Source: Agaribacillus aureus
GTDB lineage: Bacteria > Bacteroidota > Bacteroidia > Cytophagales > Cyclobacteriaceae
NCBI GenBank assembly: GCA_030442055.1
Contig: JAUJEB010000005.1
Coordinates: 496,001 to 560,000, forward strand
DNA length: 64,000 bases
Direction of reading: 5' to 3'
Shown: in pieces, positions 19,501-27,057 of the stretch
Layout of the letters: every line of letters starts with the position of its first letter
How positions within the stretch are numbered: the stretch's first letter is position 1
Notes under the pieces: generated by a model
The model's database searches: none
What the model saw: only the letters and a program-made list of their open reading frames with translations
Told to the model about the DNA's origin: nothing
Program-made: the position numbers and the translations under genes

Positions 19501-19921
19501 ACCAAGAAATGGAAACATCATCAGAGGTGTACCGATAACCGACCGATCGTACAGGGATAGGTGGACCTTCCAAAATATGGACAGCAATATACCCAGGTCC
19601 GGCGCCTTGACCAATGATGTCAATTTTGAACCCTCCACGGCCTGGATTGAAGATGGTAGCTTTCTTAGGTTGAGAACGGTAACACTCGGTTATGATCTAC
19701 CTTTGGAGAAGATTAAGTATATATCCTCTGCCAGGGTTTACTTCACAGCATCCAATTTGTTCACTATCACGAATTATACTGGCTTTGACCCCGACGTCAA
19801 TACCCAGGGAGGATCGTCCAATCAAGGCCCCTTTGCGGCGAATAATGTTACCCGGGGGTATGACAATAACAGAAACCCCAGTATCAAGAACTTTACACTG
19901 GGATTCAATGTGCAGTTTTGA
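16523..19921 (+). CDS. SusC-family TonB-dependent receptor with STN domain (PUL B)
   Basis: Outer-membrane oligosaccharide importer and signal transducer. An open frame starts at 16454, but residues before the paired ATGs at 16523/16526 look unlike a signal peptide, so 16523 is preferred; ATG 16556 is a further option. Order: signal peptide; STN domain with IELKESNVKEVFTKIEKL; carboxypeptidase-regulatory-like domain with LNGRVTDENGEGLPGVNVLV; plug with LFVIDGF and VLKDASATAIYGSRGSNGVI; barrel ending FTLGFNVQF. It lies 131 bases after fecR and 23 bases before susD. The STN domain plus upstream sigma/FecR predicts substrate-induced autoregulation. Confidence 0.95.
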   Translation: MMTKILKKILIMSKYTLIGFLLQTIFYPFLFAESTKGQRSLENIFVTIELKESNVKEVFTKIEKLTDFQFAYKKGEINKKQSISVKQQDISLANLLREIARATNLKFKRVNEIIHVTENGHLANAVFEIIVKDRVLNGRVTDENGEGLPGVNVLVKNTTIGTITDNKGDYTINVPDDATTLVFSYVGYISEEVDIVGRAVVDLQLAPDLSTLSEVVIIGYGTVKKSDLTGAVASVSEEEITQFPTIRVDEALQGRAPGLQITSTGSNLGANTTIRIRGSNSLNSDNEPLFVIDGFIGGGDLTTINTSDIESIEVLKDASATAIYGSRGSNGVIIITTKRGKKGRKPQFQYDSYLSMQKPIKKPLLPTGPEFAAISNETAEFLSPSSPVYDPAFDPNIVDINSLPTTDWWEELTRDGLLTSHTLSVSGGGESTRYYFSGNYFKQEGLYKDNELERFQFKANIDQEVNSRLKMGFSSQISRIYVDEIGVTPEFLGLNYSFNPTIPVFDNEGNYALNNLLGARDTDNPVAEQNQTINEQFRTRILGLAYAELELIKGLKYKLSAGVDIENRKRGRYNPNTLTEEPNNGTAEIRTSEDLSVLIENTLSYTREIGDDDRLDVVAGYTRQTRSSESFDARAFDFVTNLTGYDNLDGGAVQNRIRSEKSEDGLESWLFRSNYSLNDEFLFTLSARADAASQFAPNHKWAFFPSGAVAWRADKYLPLEIIQTAKLRVSYGEAGNIGIGRYSSLARVQQRAYILGTNQDLAIGFRQSTLVNPDLKWETTSQFNIGADLGFFDNRLNVTVDYYAKTTNDLIAGVPVPNSSGATSFLLNLGSMKNSGWELYIGSTNINNPNGFTWTTDFNIATNKNEVVEIAAEEGFVFVNGAFAFIGGNTSFSGIVQEGEPIGSFYGYVQDGLWNTQDEIDAFPGNSVDLKRLGGPRWADIDNDGDVDPDDRQIIGDPNPDFFGGITNTFSYKRFNLSAFLQYSVGGDILNFVPRNGNIIRGVPITDRSYRDRWTFQNMDSNIPRSGALTNDVNFEPSTAWIEDGSFLRLRTVTLGYDLPLEKIKYISSARVYFTASNLFTITNYTGFDPDVNTQGGSSNQGPFAANNVTRGYDNNRNPSIKNFTLGFNVQF

Positions 19922-19944
19922 TAGGAAATTAAACAACCAAGAAA

Positions 19945-21495
19945 ATGTATAAAATTAAAATAATAAAAGGTATAAAAGTATTAGTACTTGGCTGGGTTAT
20001 GTTGTTGGCTTTTTCTTGCGGTGATATTTTGACTGAAGAACCACCAAGTTTCGTAACAGTAGAGAATTTTTTTCAGAATGAAGCAGACGCCAGGGCGGCT
20101 GTAATTGCCATATATACCTATTTGTACAGAGGGCCAAGTGAGTTTCTTCCTTCGATTTGGGGAACTGATGTGGCATTTGACCGAAGGGGGAATAATGCCT
20201 TGGCAAATTACAACACCCCCTGGAACCCCAGTATGGGTGCCATTAGCACCATGTGGAATCAAGCTTGGCTGGGGATAGCTACGGCCAATTCTGCCATCAA
20301 CAATATTCCCAACGTACCAGAGGACCCGGCTGTCCTTGATCCTTTGATAGGCGAGGCCCGGTTCCTGAGAGCGTATTACTACTTTTATCTTGCCCAGTAT
20401 TTTGGGGATCTCCCGATTGTGACAGAACCCGCAACTTCGCTGGATGAAATATTTGCCGGGCAGGTGAGACAACCTGTGGCGGATGTTTATAATAACGTGA
20501 TCATACCTGATTTAATTGCCGCAACCGGTTCGCTTCCTGTCAGCTACAATGATACCAACAAGGGACGGGCTACTGTAGATGCGGCCAACGCCCTGCTGGC
20601 AAAGGTATATGCGGTAAGAAAACAATGGGCTGACGTGGTTACAGCCACTGAGGCTGTAATCAGTGGAGGCAGGTATGACCTGCTTGCCGATTATGCAGAT
20701 CTATGGCGCGGGTCGGCAGGTGAGTTCCAGACTTACGCCAACAAAGATGGCCAGCAGGTAGAAGAGAAGATTTTTGATGTACAATTCAAGACGAATCAGA
20801 GAGGTACCCAAACACACACCCAGTTTGGCGATTTGAACTCCCGGGGCAATGGATTTACCCAGCCGGAGGGTGGCTGGAGTAATGTTCTACCCACCTTTGA
20901 CTGGTTTAATAGTTTTGATCCTGCGGATGAGCGGCTTGCAAAGAGCTTCTTTTTGCAAAATGCTGACAATGGAGGCCCTACCTGGAACTTTGGGCGTGAA
21001 CTGGGACCTGACGAGACTCCCAACACTGCTGATGATGAATCAAGACCATACATAGTGAAATACCTGGATCCAGGGGTGGTGCAGGTCAGAAATAACGGTA
21101 ATGTCAACACTAACTTGCTTCGTTATGCCGATGTGTTGTTATTGAGAGCTGAAGCTGAGAACGAGTTGACCGGTCCGGATGCTGCTTATCCATTTATCAA
21201 TGCAGTAAGGGAAAGGGCTGGCTTGGCTGGACTTTCCGGGTTGGATCAGGCCTCATTTAGGGATGCTATTGTTGATGAAAGAGCCTGGGAACTTGGTATG
21301 GAAGGCCTTCGGCGTTGGGACCTCTTGCGATGGGGACTACTGAAAGAAAAAATCAATGGTATTACCGATGATCCGGACTATTTGGCATATATTCAGGCCT
21401 TTGGATTCCAGGACCATTATGTGCTGTTTCCCATACCTCGAGACGCCATAGACGCTTCAAGAGGGAATCTGGAGCAAAATTTTGGATATGAGTAA
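19945..21495 (+). CDS. SusD/RagB-family lipoprotein (PUL B)
   Basis: Surface glycan-binding partner of the SusC just upstream, 516 residues. The lipobox cysteine is at residue 25 (LLAFSC). SusD hallmarks are present: the ARFLRAYYYFYLAQYFGDLPIV helix region (shared pattern with other SusDs), an ERAWELGMEGLRRWDLLRW segment near residue 445, and the terminal VLFPIPRDAID motif. A hairpin follows 18 bases downstream. Typical length and architecture; ligand unknown. Confidence 0.95.
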   Translation: MYKIKIIKGIKVLVLGWVMLLAFSCGDILTEEPPSFVTVENFFQNEADARAAVIAIYTYLYRGPSEFLPSIWGTDVAFDRRGNNALANYNTPWNPSMGAISTMWNQAWLGIATANSAINNIPNVPEDPAVLDPLIGEARFLRAYYYFYLAQYFGDLPIVTEPATSLDEIFAGQVRQPVADVYNNVIIPDLIAATGSLPVSYNDTNKGRATVDAANALLAKVYAVRKQWADVVTATEAVISGGRYDLLADYADLWRGSAGEFQTYANKDGQQVEEKIFDVQFKTNQRGTQTHTQFGDLNSRGNGFTQPEGGWSNVLPTFDWFNSFDPADERLAKSFFLQNADNGGPTWNFGRELGPDETPNTADDESRPYIVKYLDPGVVQVRNNGNVNTNLLRYADVLLLRAEAENELTGPDAAYPFINAVRERAGLAGLSGLDQASFRDAIVDERAWELGMEGLRRWDLLRWGLLKEKINGITDDPDYLAYIQAFGFQDHYVLFPIPRDAIDASRGNLEQNFGYE

Positions 21496-21512
21496 AGTCT
21501 AATATGCTTAAC

Positions 21513-21548
21513 AAAAGAGGCGATCAAATGTGATCGCTTCTCTTTTTA
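21513..21548 (+). terminator. Intrinsic-type terminator after susD (PUL B)
   Basis: Stem GCGATCA/TGATCGC extended by AGAG/CTTCT-type pairs encloses an AATG loop and is followed by a run of five T. It lies 18 bases past the susD stop and before the VCBS gene, the same position as the hairpin after the first susD. Confidence 0.7.
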
Positions 21549-21560
21549 CGATAAACCATT

Positions 21561-24500
21561 ATGATTAGATCTTTTCGGACATGCCTAACCCGTTTACTTT
21601 ATAGTTTTCGATCCTTAATTATTTGCACAATTATCATTGGAACTTTTGGTTGTGACTCATTTGAGGGCCAGCCTCAGCAACCTTTATTTAGGTACCTTTC
21701 ATCGGAGGAATCTGGGATAAATTTTGCCAATCCAATACCCGAAAGCACTTATATGAATGGTCTTTTTTACGAATATTATTATAATGGCAGTGGTGTTGCA
21801 ACAGGGGATTTTAACAACGATGGACTGGTAGATATTTTCTTTGTTTCCACGATAAAAGAGCACAAATTTTATATCAACCGTGGCCATATGAAATTCGAAG
21901 ACGCTACCTCATTTTCAAACCTAAAAAGCAAGGCTGCTTTTCGGACCGGTGTAACCACTGTGGATATCAATAATGACGGATGGCTGGACATATATGTATG
22001 TGCCTCAGGACGTATTCAGGATCCTGGAAGAAGAAGGAATGAGTTATACATCAACCAGGGGCTTGATAACAACGGATACCCCAGGTTCAAAGAAGATGCC
22101 ATTTCCTATAACCTCGACTTACCCCATTTTTCCACGCAAGCATCATTCTTTGATTATGACAGAGACGGTGATTTAGATATGTTCATCATTAATCATGGCA
22201 TTGATGTGTATGGCAAATCGGATGTAGAGTATTTCAGAAATATGGAAGATGAACTGGGTGGTGAGAAATTGTATCGTAATGACAATGGCAAATTTACAGA
22301 CACTACCAAAGAGCTTGGAATAATAAGTAATAAATTGAGTTTTGGACTTGGATTAGCTATTGGAGATATCAACAATGATGGTTGGCCGGATATCTATGTG
22401 AGCCACGATTTTTATGGAAAAGATCATTGTTATATTAATAATAAAGGAAGTGGTTTTGTCGAACATATTAATGACGTCATGAATCATATCCCCAATTTTT
22501 CTATGGGAAATGATATGGCAGATTTTAATAATGACGGTTTAATGGACATCATTTCGGTGGATATGATGGCTGAGGACAACTACGGAATTAAGACCAGCAT
22601 GAGCGCTATGGAGCCCAAAACGTTTCATGACATGGTTTTGCTTGGTGAGCACCATCAATACATGTTTAACACCATCCAACTGAACAACGGTGTGACAGAA
22701 AACATGGTTCCGAAATTTTCTGATATCGCCCAATTACTAGGTGCATCAAGCACCGATTGGAGTTGGGGGCCACTGTTTTTTGATATGGACAATGACGGGC
22801 ACAAAGATCTTTTCATTTCGAATGGCATAAAGAGGGATTTTAGAAACAATGATTTTATTGAGTACACCAAGAAATTGAGAGATAGTTTGAGCCGGAATAG
22901 GAGCATAGATAAAGAATTATATGTGCAAAAAATAATGTCTCGTATCCCTACCAGATATAAACCCAACTATTTCTTCAAGAACAATGGTGATCTTACTTTC
23001 GATAAGATGAATGGTATTTGGGACAAGGAAAGACCGACGTGTTCCAACGGTGCAGCTTATGCCGATTTTGACAATGATGGGGACCTGGACCTGGTGCTGA
23101 ACAACACAGACAGTTTATCTTATGTCCAGGAAAACAGGGTCAATGACGTTTATAAAAACAATTACCTGAAGATGATATTCAAGGGTAGCGAGGGCAATAC
23201 CATGGGTATTGGGGTCCGTGTTATCCTACGCTATGGAAATGAGCAACAGGTGCAGGAGCATTATATCTCACGTGGATTTCAGTCCTCTGTTGCCCCGGGC
23301 TTGCACTTTGGAATAGGAAGAACACCGTTGATAGATCAATTGGTGGTTGTATGGCCAGATGGTAAGAAACAGATTATGAAAGAGGTGCCGGTCAACCAAA
23401 CTATTCGATTGGACTATCGAGATGCAACTTTGATGTACAATGATAATGAATACGAGAGTGAGATGCTCTTTACTAACAAAACAAATGAAACCGCTGTGAG
23501 CCATCGCCATACCGAGAATGAATACAATGATTTCGAAAAAGAAAGCTTATTACCCCATAAAATGTCTAACCTAGGTCCAGCCCTGGCAGTAGCTGATGTT
23601 AATGGCGACAGCTTGGACGACTTTTTTGTTGGGGGCGCCATGGGATATGCAGGAGCGCTTTATATTCAAAGTGAAAAAGGAGGCTTTAAGGCTGCTCAGT
23701 ATCAACTATTCGAAGATGAAAAGTGGTACGAGGATGTGGGTGCTGAGTTTTTCGATGCAGATGGCGATGGAGATAAAGACCTGTACGTGGTCAGTGGTGG
23801 TAATGAAAGAGAAATAGGTTCAGACAATTATCGAGACAGGCTTTATGAAAACAAGAGAGGTAATTTAGTTCGTTCAATGCAAGCACTTCCTGCATTCGAT
23901 ATCAGTGGTTCTTGCGTAAAATCGTATGATTTTGATCATGATGGAGACCTTGATGTATTTGTTGGAGGAGGTCAAATGCCTGGGAGATATCCTTTTCCAA
24001 CAGCTAGTTACTTACTTGAAAACCGAAGCACAAAGGGGAATCTGTCATTTATTAATGTTACCAGCACCATGGCACCAATGCTTGAAAAGATCGGTATGGT
24101 AACTGACGCTGTTTGGATGGATGTGGACAATGATTCCCTTATCGATTTGGTGGTAGTCGGAGAATGGATGGCAGTTACCATCCTAAAAAATATGGGAGGG
24201 TCCTTTGTTGATAAAACAAATGAATTCGGACTTTCCAATGAAAAAGGTTGGTGGTACAGCATAGCTGCAGCCGACTTTGACCAGGATGGCGATCTTGATC
24301 TGGTAGCTGGGAATCTTGGATTGAATTATAAATATAAGGCTTCTGTAAATGAACCTTTTGAAATTTATACGGCTGACTTTGATGAAAACGGCAGCCTGGA
24401 TATTGTCCTGGGATACCATAATGAGGGAACTCTTTTTCCCCTGCGTGGAAGAGAATGTACCTCAAACCAAATGCCTTTTGTCAAAGAAAAGTTTGCTACT

Positions 24501-24956
24501 TATGATGCGTTTGGAAAAGCTAGCCTCTCAGAGGTTTATGGGAAGGAAAGCTTGCAGCGATCCTTGCATTATCAAGCCAATACCTTTGCCACCAAGTATT
24601 TTGAAAACAAAGAAGGTAGCAAGCTGATTCCCCGGCCACTTGACATCCTGACCCAGCTATCATCGGTCAATACCATTTTGGTAGAAGATTTAAATAGAGA
24701 TGGTCATCTGGATATTGTTCTTGCGGGAAATAAGTATGGTGCAGAAGTGGAAACCCCCAGAAATGACGCCAGCTACGGTGTGTTCTTAAAAGGAGACGGC
24801 TTAGGTGCTTTTACGTCACTTATGCCTTATGAAAGCGGCTTGTTTGCTGGCGGAAACATCCGAAATTCATCTTTTCTCAAACTCGCTAATGGAGAGCGGG
24901 GGATTATATTCGCACTAAATGATGATTTTGTAAAAATAGTAGGTCTGCAGAATTAG
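21561..24956 (+). CDS. VCBS/FG-GAP repeat lipoprotein with ASPIC/UnbV domain
   Basis: Large surface or periplasmic beta-propeller lipoprotein of the CRTAC1/UnbV type, 1131 residues, lipobox cysteine near residue 31 (GTFGC). Many calcium-binding-like DxNxDGxxD blocks (for example GDFNNDGLVDIFF, DINNDGWPDIYV, DFDQDGDLDLVAGN) indicate two integrin-like FG-GAP propellers. They flank an ASPIC/UnbV domain at about residues 542-620, which contains the VVVWPDGKK motif. Such proteins are frequent next to SusCD pairs in Bacteroidota, where their role is not settled; glycan or protein binding at the surface is a reasonable guess. It follows the susD terminator, so it may be expressed separately or by read-through. 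Confidence 0.9.
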   Translation: MIRSFRTCLTRLLYSFRSLIICTIIIGTFGCDSFEGQPQQPLFRYLSSEESGINFANPIPESTYMNGLFYEYYYNGSGVATGDFNNDGLVDIFFVSTIKEHKFYINRGHMKFEDATSFSNLKSKAAFRTGVTTVDINNDGWLDIYVCASGRIQDPGRRRNELYINQGLDNNGYPRFKEDAISYNLDLPHFSTQASFFDYDRDGDLDMFIINHGIDVYGKSDVEYFRNMEDELGGEKLYRNDNGKFTDTTKELGIISNKLSFGLGLAIGDINNDGWPDIYVSHDFYGKDHCYINNKGSGFVEHINDVMNHIPNFSMGNDMADFNNDGLMDIISVDMMAEDNYGIKTSMSAMEPKTFHDMVLLGEHHQYMFNTIQLNNGVTENMVPKFSDIAQLLGASSTDWSWGPLFFDMDNDGHKDLFISNGIKRDFRNNDFIEYTKKLRDSLSRNRSIDKELYVQKIMSRIPTRYKPNYFFKNNGDLTFDKMNGIWDKERPTCSNGAAYADFDNDGDLDLVLNNTDSLSYVQENRVNDVYKNNYLKMIFKGSEGNTMGIGVRVILRYGNEQQVQEHYISRGFQSSVAPGLHFGIGRTPLIDQLVVVWPDGKKQIMKEVPVNQTIRLDYRDATLMYNDNEYESEMLFTNKTNETAVSHRHTENEYNDFEKESLLPHKMSNLGPALAVADVNGDSLDDFFVGGAMGYAGALYIQSEKGGFKAAQYQLFEDEKWYEDVGAEFFDADGDGDKDLYVVSGGNEREIGSDNYRDRLYENKRGNLVRSMQALPAFDISGSCVKSYDFDHDGDLDVFVGGGQMPGRYPFPTASYLLENRSTKGNLSFINVTSTMAPMLEKIGMVTDAVWMDVDNDSLIDLVVVGEWMAVTILKNMGGSFVDKTNEFGLSNEKGWWYSIAAADFDQDGDLDLVAGNLGLNYKYKASVNEPFEIYTADFDENGSLDIVLGYHNEGTLFPLRGRECTSNQMPFVKEKFATYDAFGKASLSEVYGKESLQRSLHYQANTFATKYFENKEGSKLIPRPLDILTQLSSVNTILVEDLNRDGHLDIVLAGNKYGAEVETPRNDASYGVFLKGDGLGAFTSLMPYESGLFAGGNIRNSSFLKLANGERGIIFALNDDFVKIVGLQN

Positions 24957-25390
24957 GTATACCAAAACAGATAACTTGTTTTCAACATTTCATTTTTTCA
25001 TGGCCCAAGAATTACCCGAATTTCACGAATGATCAAGTCACTTTTGAATGAGCCGGCAAGCTGATTTCGTCCCTCATTAAAATTCATGTAATTGGTGAAA
25101 TTCGTGGCTGTTTTCTTGAAATTGAGTGTGGATTATTAACAAGTTGTATAGTAGTAATGCTGATAAAGTAAAAGAAAATTCATAATGACAATAATCGCAA
25201 CAATAAGTAATATTGGTAGCATCTGTTCCCAAAATCAAAAAATCAATTTACTGGCAGGAGAAGAGAAGGTAAAGTTTGAGCAGGAGGCGAACTGCCTGAA
25301 AATATTCCCGGTAAATATCAGGTGCCATTTAACATAGAGTATTGGCTATATAGTATGACGAAGAAACTTTAAAATTTTTATTACACTAAG
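24957..25390. other. Gene-poor stretch with inverted repeat and glycosidase remnant
   Basis: About 430 bases without an intact gene. The first half holds two inverted copies of a 12-14 base element: CGAATTTCACGAAT near 25018-25031 and GGTGAAATTCG near 25093-25103. They could form a long-armed hairpin or be a dispersed REP-like sequence. The second half (about 25202-25371) holds a frameshifted remnant resembling the C-terminal domain of a GH29 alpha-L-fucosidase, listed separately. Confidence 0.5.
25202..25371 (+). pseudogene. Frameshifted C-terminal remnant, probably GH29 fucosidase
   Basis: One frame gives a stretch ending NLLAGEEKVKFEQEA. After a frame change near 25290 another frame continues GELPENIPGKYQVPFNIE to a TAA near 25371. 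Read together these follow the pattern of GH29 C-terminal beta-sandwiches: a hydrophobic LLG, a charged strand, then a LPxxxPGKYxxxFxI end. No start codon or catalytic domain remains. Assignment to GH29 is by pattern only. Confidence 0.45.
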
Positions 25391-26224
25391 ATGAAAAATT
25401 TGATATATTTCGCGCTTTCAACCCTTTTGGGGTTATTGAGTTGCTCCCGGATAGAAGAACAAAAAAAACAGATGCAACGCCCTGACATCGTCTTATATAG
25501 GGTAAACAATATGGGATGGCAGCATACTCCGGCACCCTTCCGGGACAAGAAGTCCTCCTTTGACAAGCGCCACCATTTTAAAAAAGTATTTGATGGAAAG
25601 TCATTAAAAGGATGGCAGGTATATGGCAAAAAGGAAGACATAGTCAAAGAATACTGGAAAGTAGAAAATGGGAGCATTACCTGTAATACGTTAAAAGACA
25701 AAAACCATGGCGCAGTATGGCTTTTTTATGAGAAGGAGCTAAGTGATTTTGAATTAAAAGTTAAAATACAGGCATACAGGAACAGCCCGGGAAACAGCGG
25801 TATTCAGGTCAGGAGTGCCTATAATTCTGAAACACACGACATAGACGGCCCCCAGATTGATATACACCCGTCAGGCTCATTTCGAAATGGGTTGATATAT
25901 GATGAATCGGATGGATACAATCGATGGATATACCCTGATAAACCAGATTGGAATGTTACAGAACAGGAAGCAAACAACAAGTCGAAGTTTTATTTTGCCG
26001 ATGATGAGATCGCATGGAATGACCTGCATATAATTTGTAAGGGAACGAAAATTAAAACAATATTGAACGGAACGGTTGTAAGTGATTTTGATGGGAAAGG
26101 TATTCTGGATGATGAGATTCATGCAGAACAAGGAGTAGGTATGGAGGGGAAAATCGCATTGCAAGTACATGCAAGGGATGAGATTTTAATCAGGTTTAAA
26201 GACATTTTTTTAAAAGAATTTTAG
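25391..26224 (+). CDS. DUF1080 (3-keto-disaccharide hydrolase-like) lipoprotein with sulfatase-derived leader
   Basis: Predicted periplasmic or surface lipoprotein (lipobox cysteine at residue 18, GLLSC), 277 residues. Residues about 64-277 form a concanavalin-like DUF1080 domain (PF06439, 3keto-disac_hyd) with VFDGKSLKGWQVYG, NSGIQVRS and the IALQVHA end; family members hydrolyse or bind 3-keto-glycosides. Residues 30-62 do not belong to this family. They match the start of the sulfatase encoded at 27058 (19 of 33 residues identical by hand alignment, about 70% at DNA level) but have lost the metal-binding Asp pair (NN replaces DD at 39-40). The gene therefore looks like a recombination product that kept a sulfatase signal and leader. 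It is 5 bases from the ThuA-like gene. Confidence 0.85.
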   Translation: MKNLIYFALSTLLGLLSCSRIEEQKKQMQRPDIVLYRVNNMGWQHTPAPFRDKKSSFDKRHHFKKVFDGKSLKGWQVYGKKEDIVKEYWKVENGSITCNTLKDKNHGAVWLFYEKELSDFELKVKIQAYRNSPGNSGIQVRSAYNSETHDIDGPQIDIHPSGSFRNGLIYDESDGYNRWIYPDKPDWNVTEQEANNKSKFYFADDEIAWNDLHIICKGTKIKTILNGTVVSDFDGKGILDDEIHAEQGVGMEGKIALQVHARDEILIRFKDIFLKEF

Positions 26225-26229
26225 AACCT

Positions 26230-27012
26230 ATGAAAGCCAAGTTAACTTTATTTAGTATTTTTTTTTGTTCGATATGTACTGCCTATTCGCAAAACAGGCA
26301 TTATGACTACAGGAATAGAGTGCCGGGAGACAAACCGCATATCTTGTATATTTCAGGAGATGATACACATGGAAGCCTTGAAGTAGCTGTTATATTAAGG
26401 AAGTTTCTGGAGGTAAGACATGAATATTTTATTACCTATACAGAAGATTATAGTGTGCTTACAAGACCTTTGGATAAGTATGATCTTATTCTTATGAATA
26501 ACATTCCTCCTAAAATGAGTTCCGACGAAATTGAAGGTCTAAAAAGCGCAGTAAGTAACGGAAAACCGTTTTTGGGATTGCATGCTATTAGCGCCACCTA
26601 TAAAATGGATGATGCCCAGAAATCCGAAATACTGGATATCGTTGGAGGACAGTTCAAAACTCATCCACCAATATACGAGTTTGAGGTTAACATTGAACAA
26701 ACTGATAATACAATTGTGCAGTATATACCTGATTTCAAAGTTTACGATGAAATGTATTTTTTCAGTAAGCTGAAAGACGACATAAATGTATTAATGACAG
26801 CAACATATAAGGAAAACGATTTTTCTAAAGAAGATTGGGATAAACGTTTCGGAGAAAGTAAGAGCACACCTATTGCATGGACAACAAACTATGGAAAGGG
26901 AAAAGTCTTTTATACTTCCCTTGGTCACGGTATCGGAGTTGCGACCAATCGCTACTTTCAGCAGTTGGTGCTCAACGGATTGTCTTGGTTGTTAGAGAAA
27001 AATGAAAAGTGA
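26230..27012 (+). CDS. ThuA-like secreted protein
   Basis: ThuA-domain protein (class I glutamine-amidotransferase-like fold), 260 residues, with a cleavable signal peptide ending at AYSQ (about residue 21). The ThuA pattern is visible in HILYISGDDTHG near the start, YDLILMNNIPPKMSSDE, GKPFLGLHAIS and the TPIAWTTNYGKGKVFYTSLGH block. ThuA proteins act in disaccharide catabolism linked to 3-keto sugars, and together with the DUF1080 neighbour this suggests a keto-glycoside step in the cassette (inference). The Ala/Ser in place of a classical catalytic Cys is normal for the family. It lies 5 bases after the DUF1080 gene and 45 bases before the sulfatase. Confidence 0.85.
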   Translation: MKAKLTLFSIFFCSICTAYSQNRHYDYRNRVPGDKPHILYISGDDTHGSLEVAVILRKFLEVRHEYFITYTEDYSVLTRPLDKYDLILMNNIPPKMSSDEIEGLKSAVSNGKPFLGLHAISATYKMDDAQKSEILDIVGGQFKTHPPIYEFEVNIEQTDNTIVQYIPDFKVYDEMYFFSKLKDDINVLMTATYKENDFSKEDWDKRFGESKSTPIAWTTNYGKGKVFYTSLGHGIGVATNRYFQQLVLNGLSWLLEKNEK

Positions 27013-27057
27013 TACAATTGTTAGAAATTATTCCAAAAATAGCTATCTGAAATCAAT

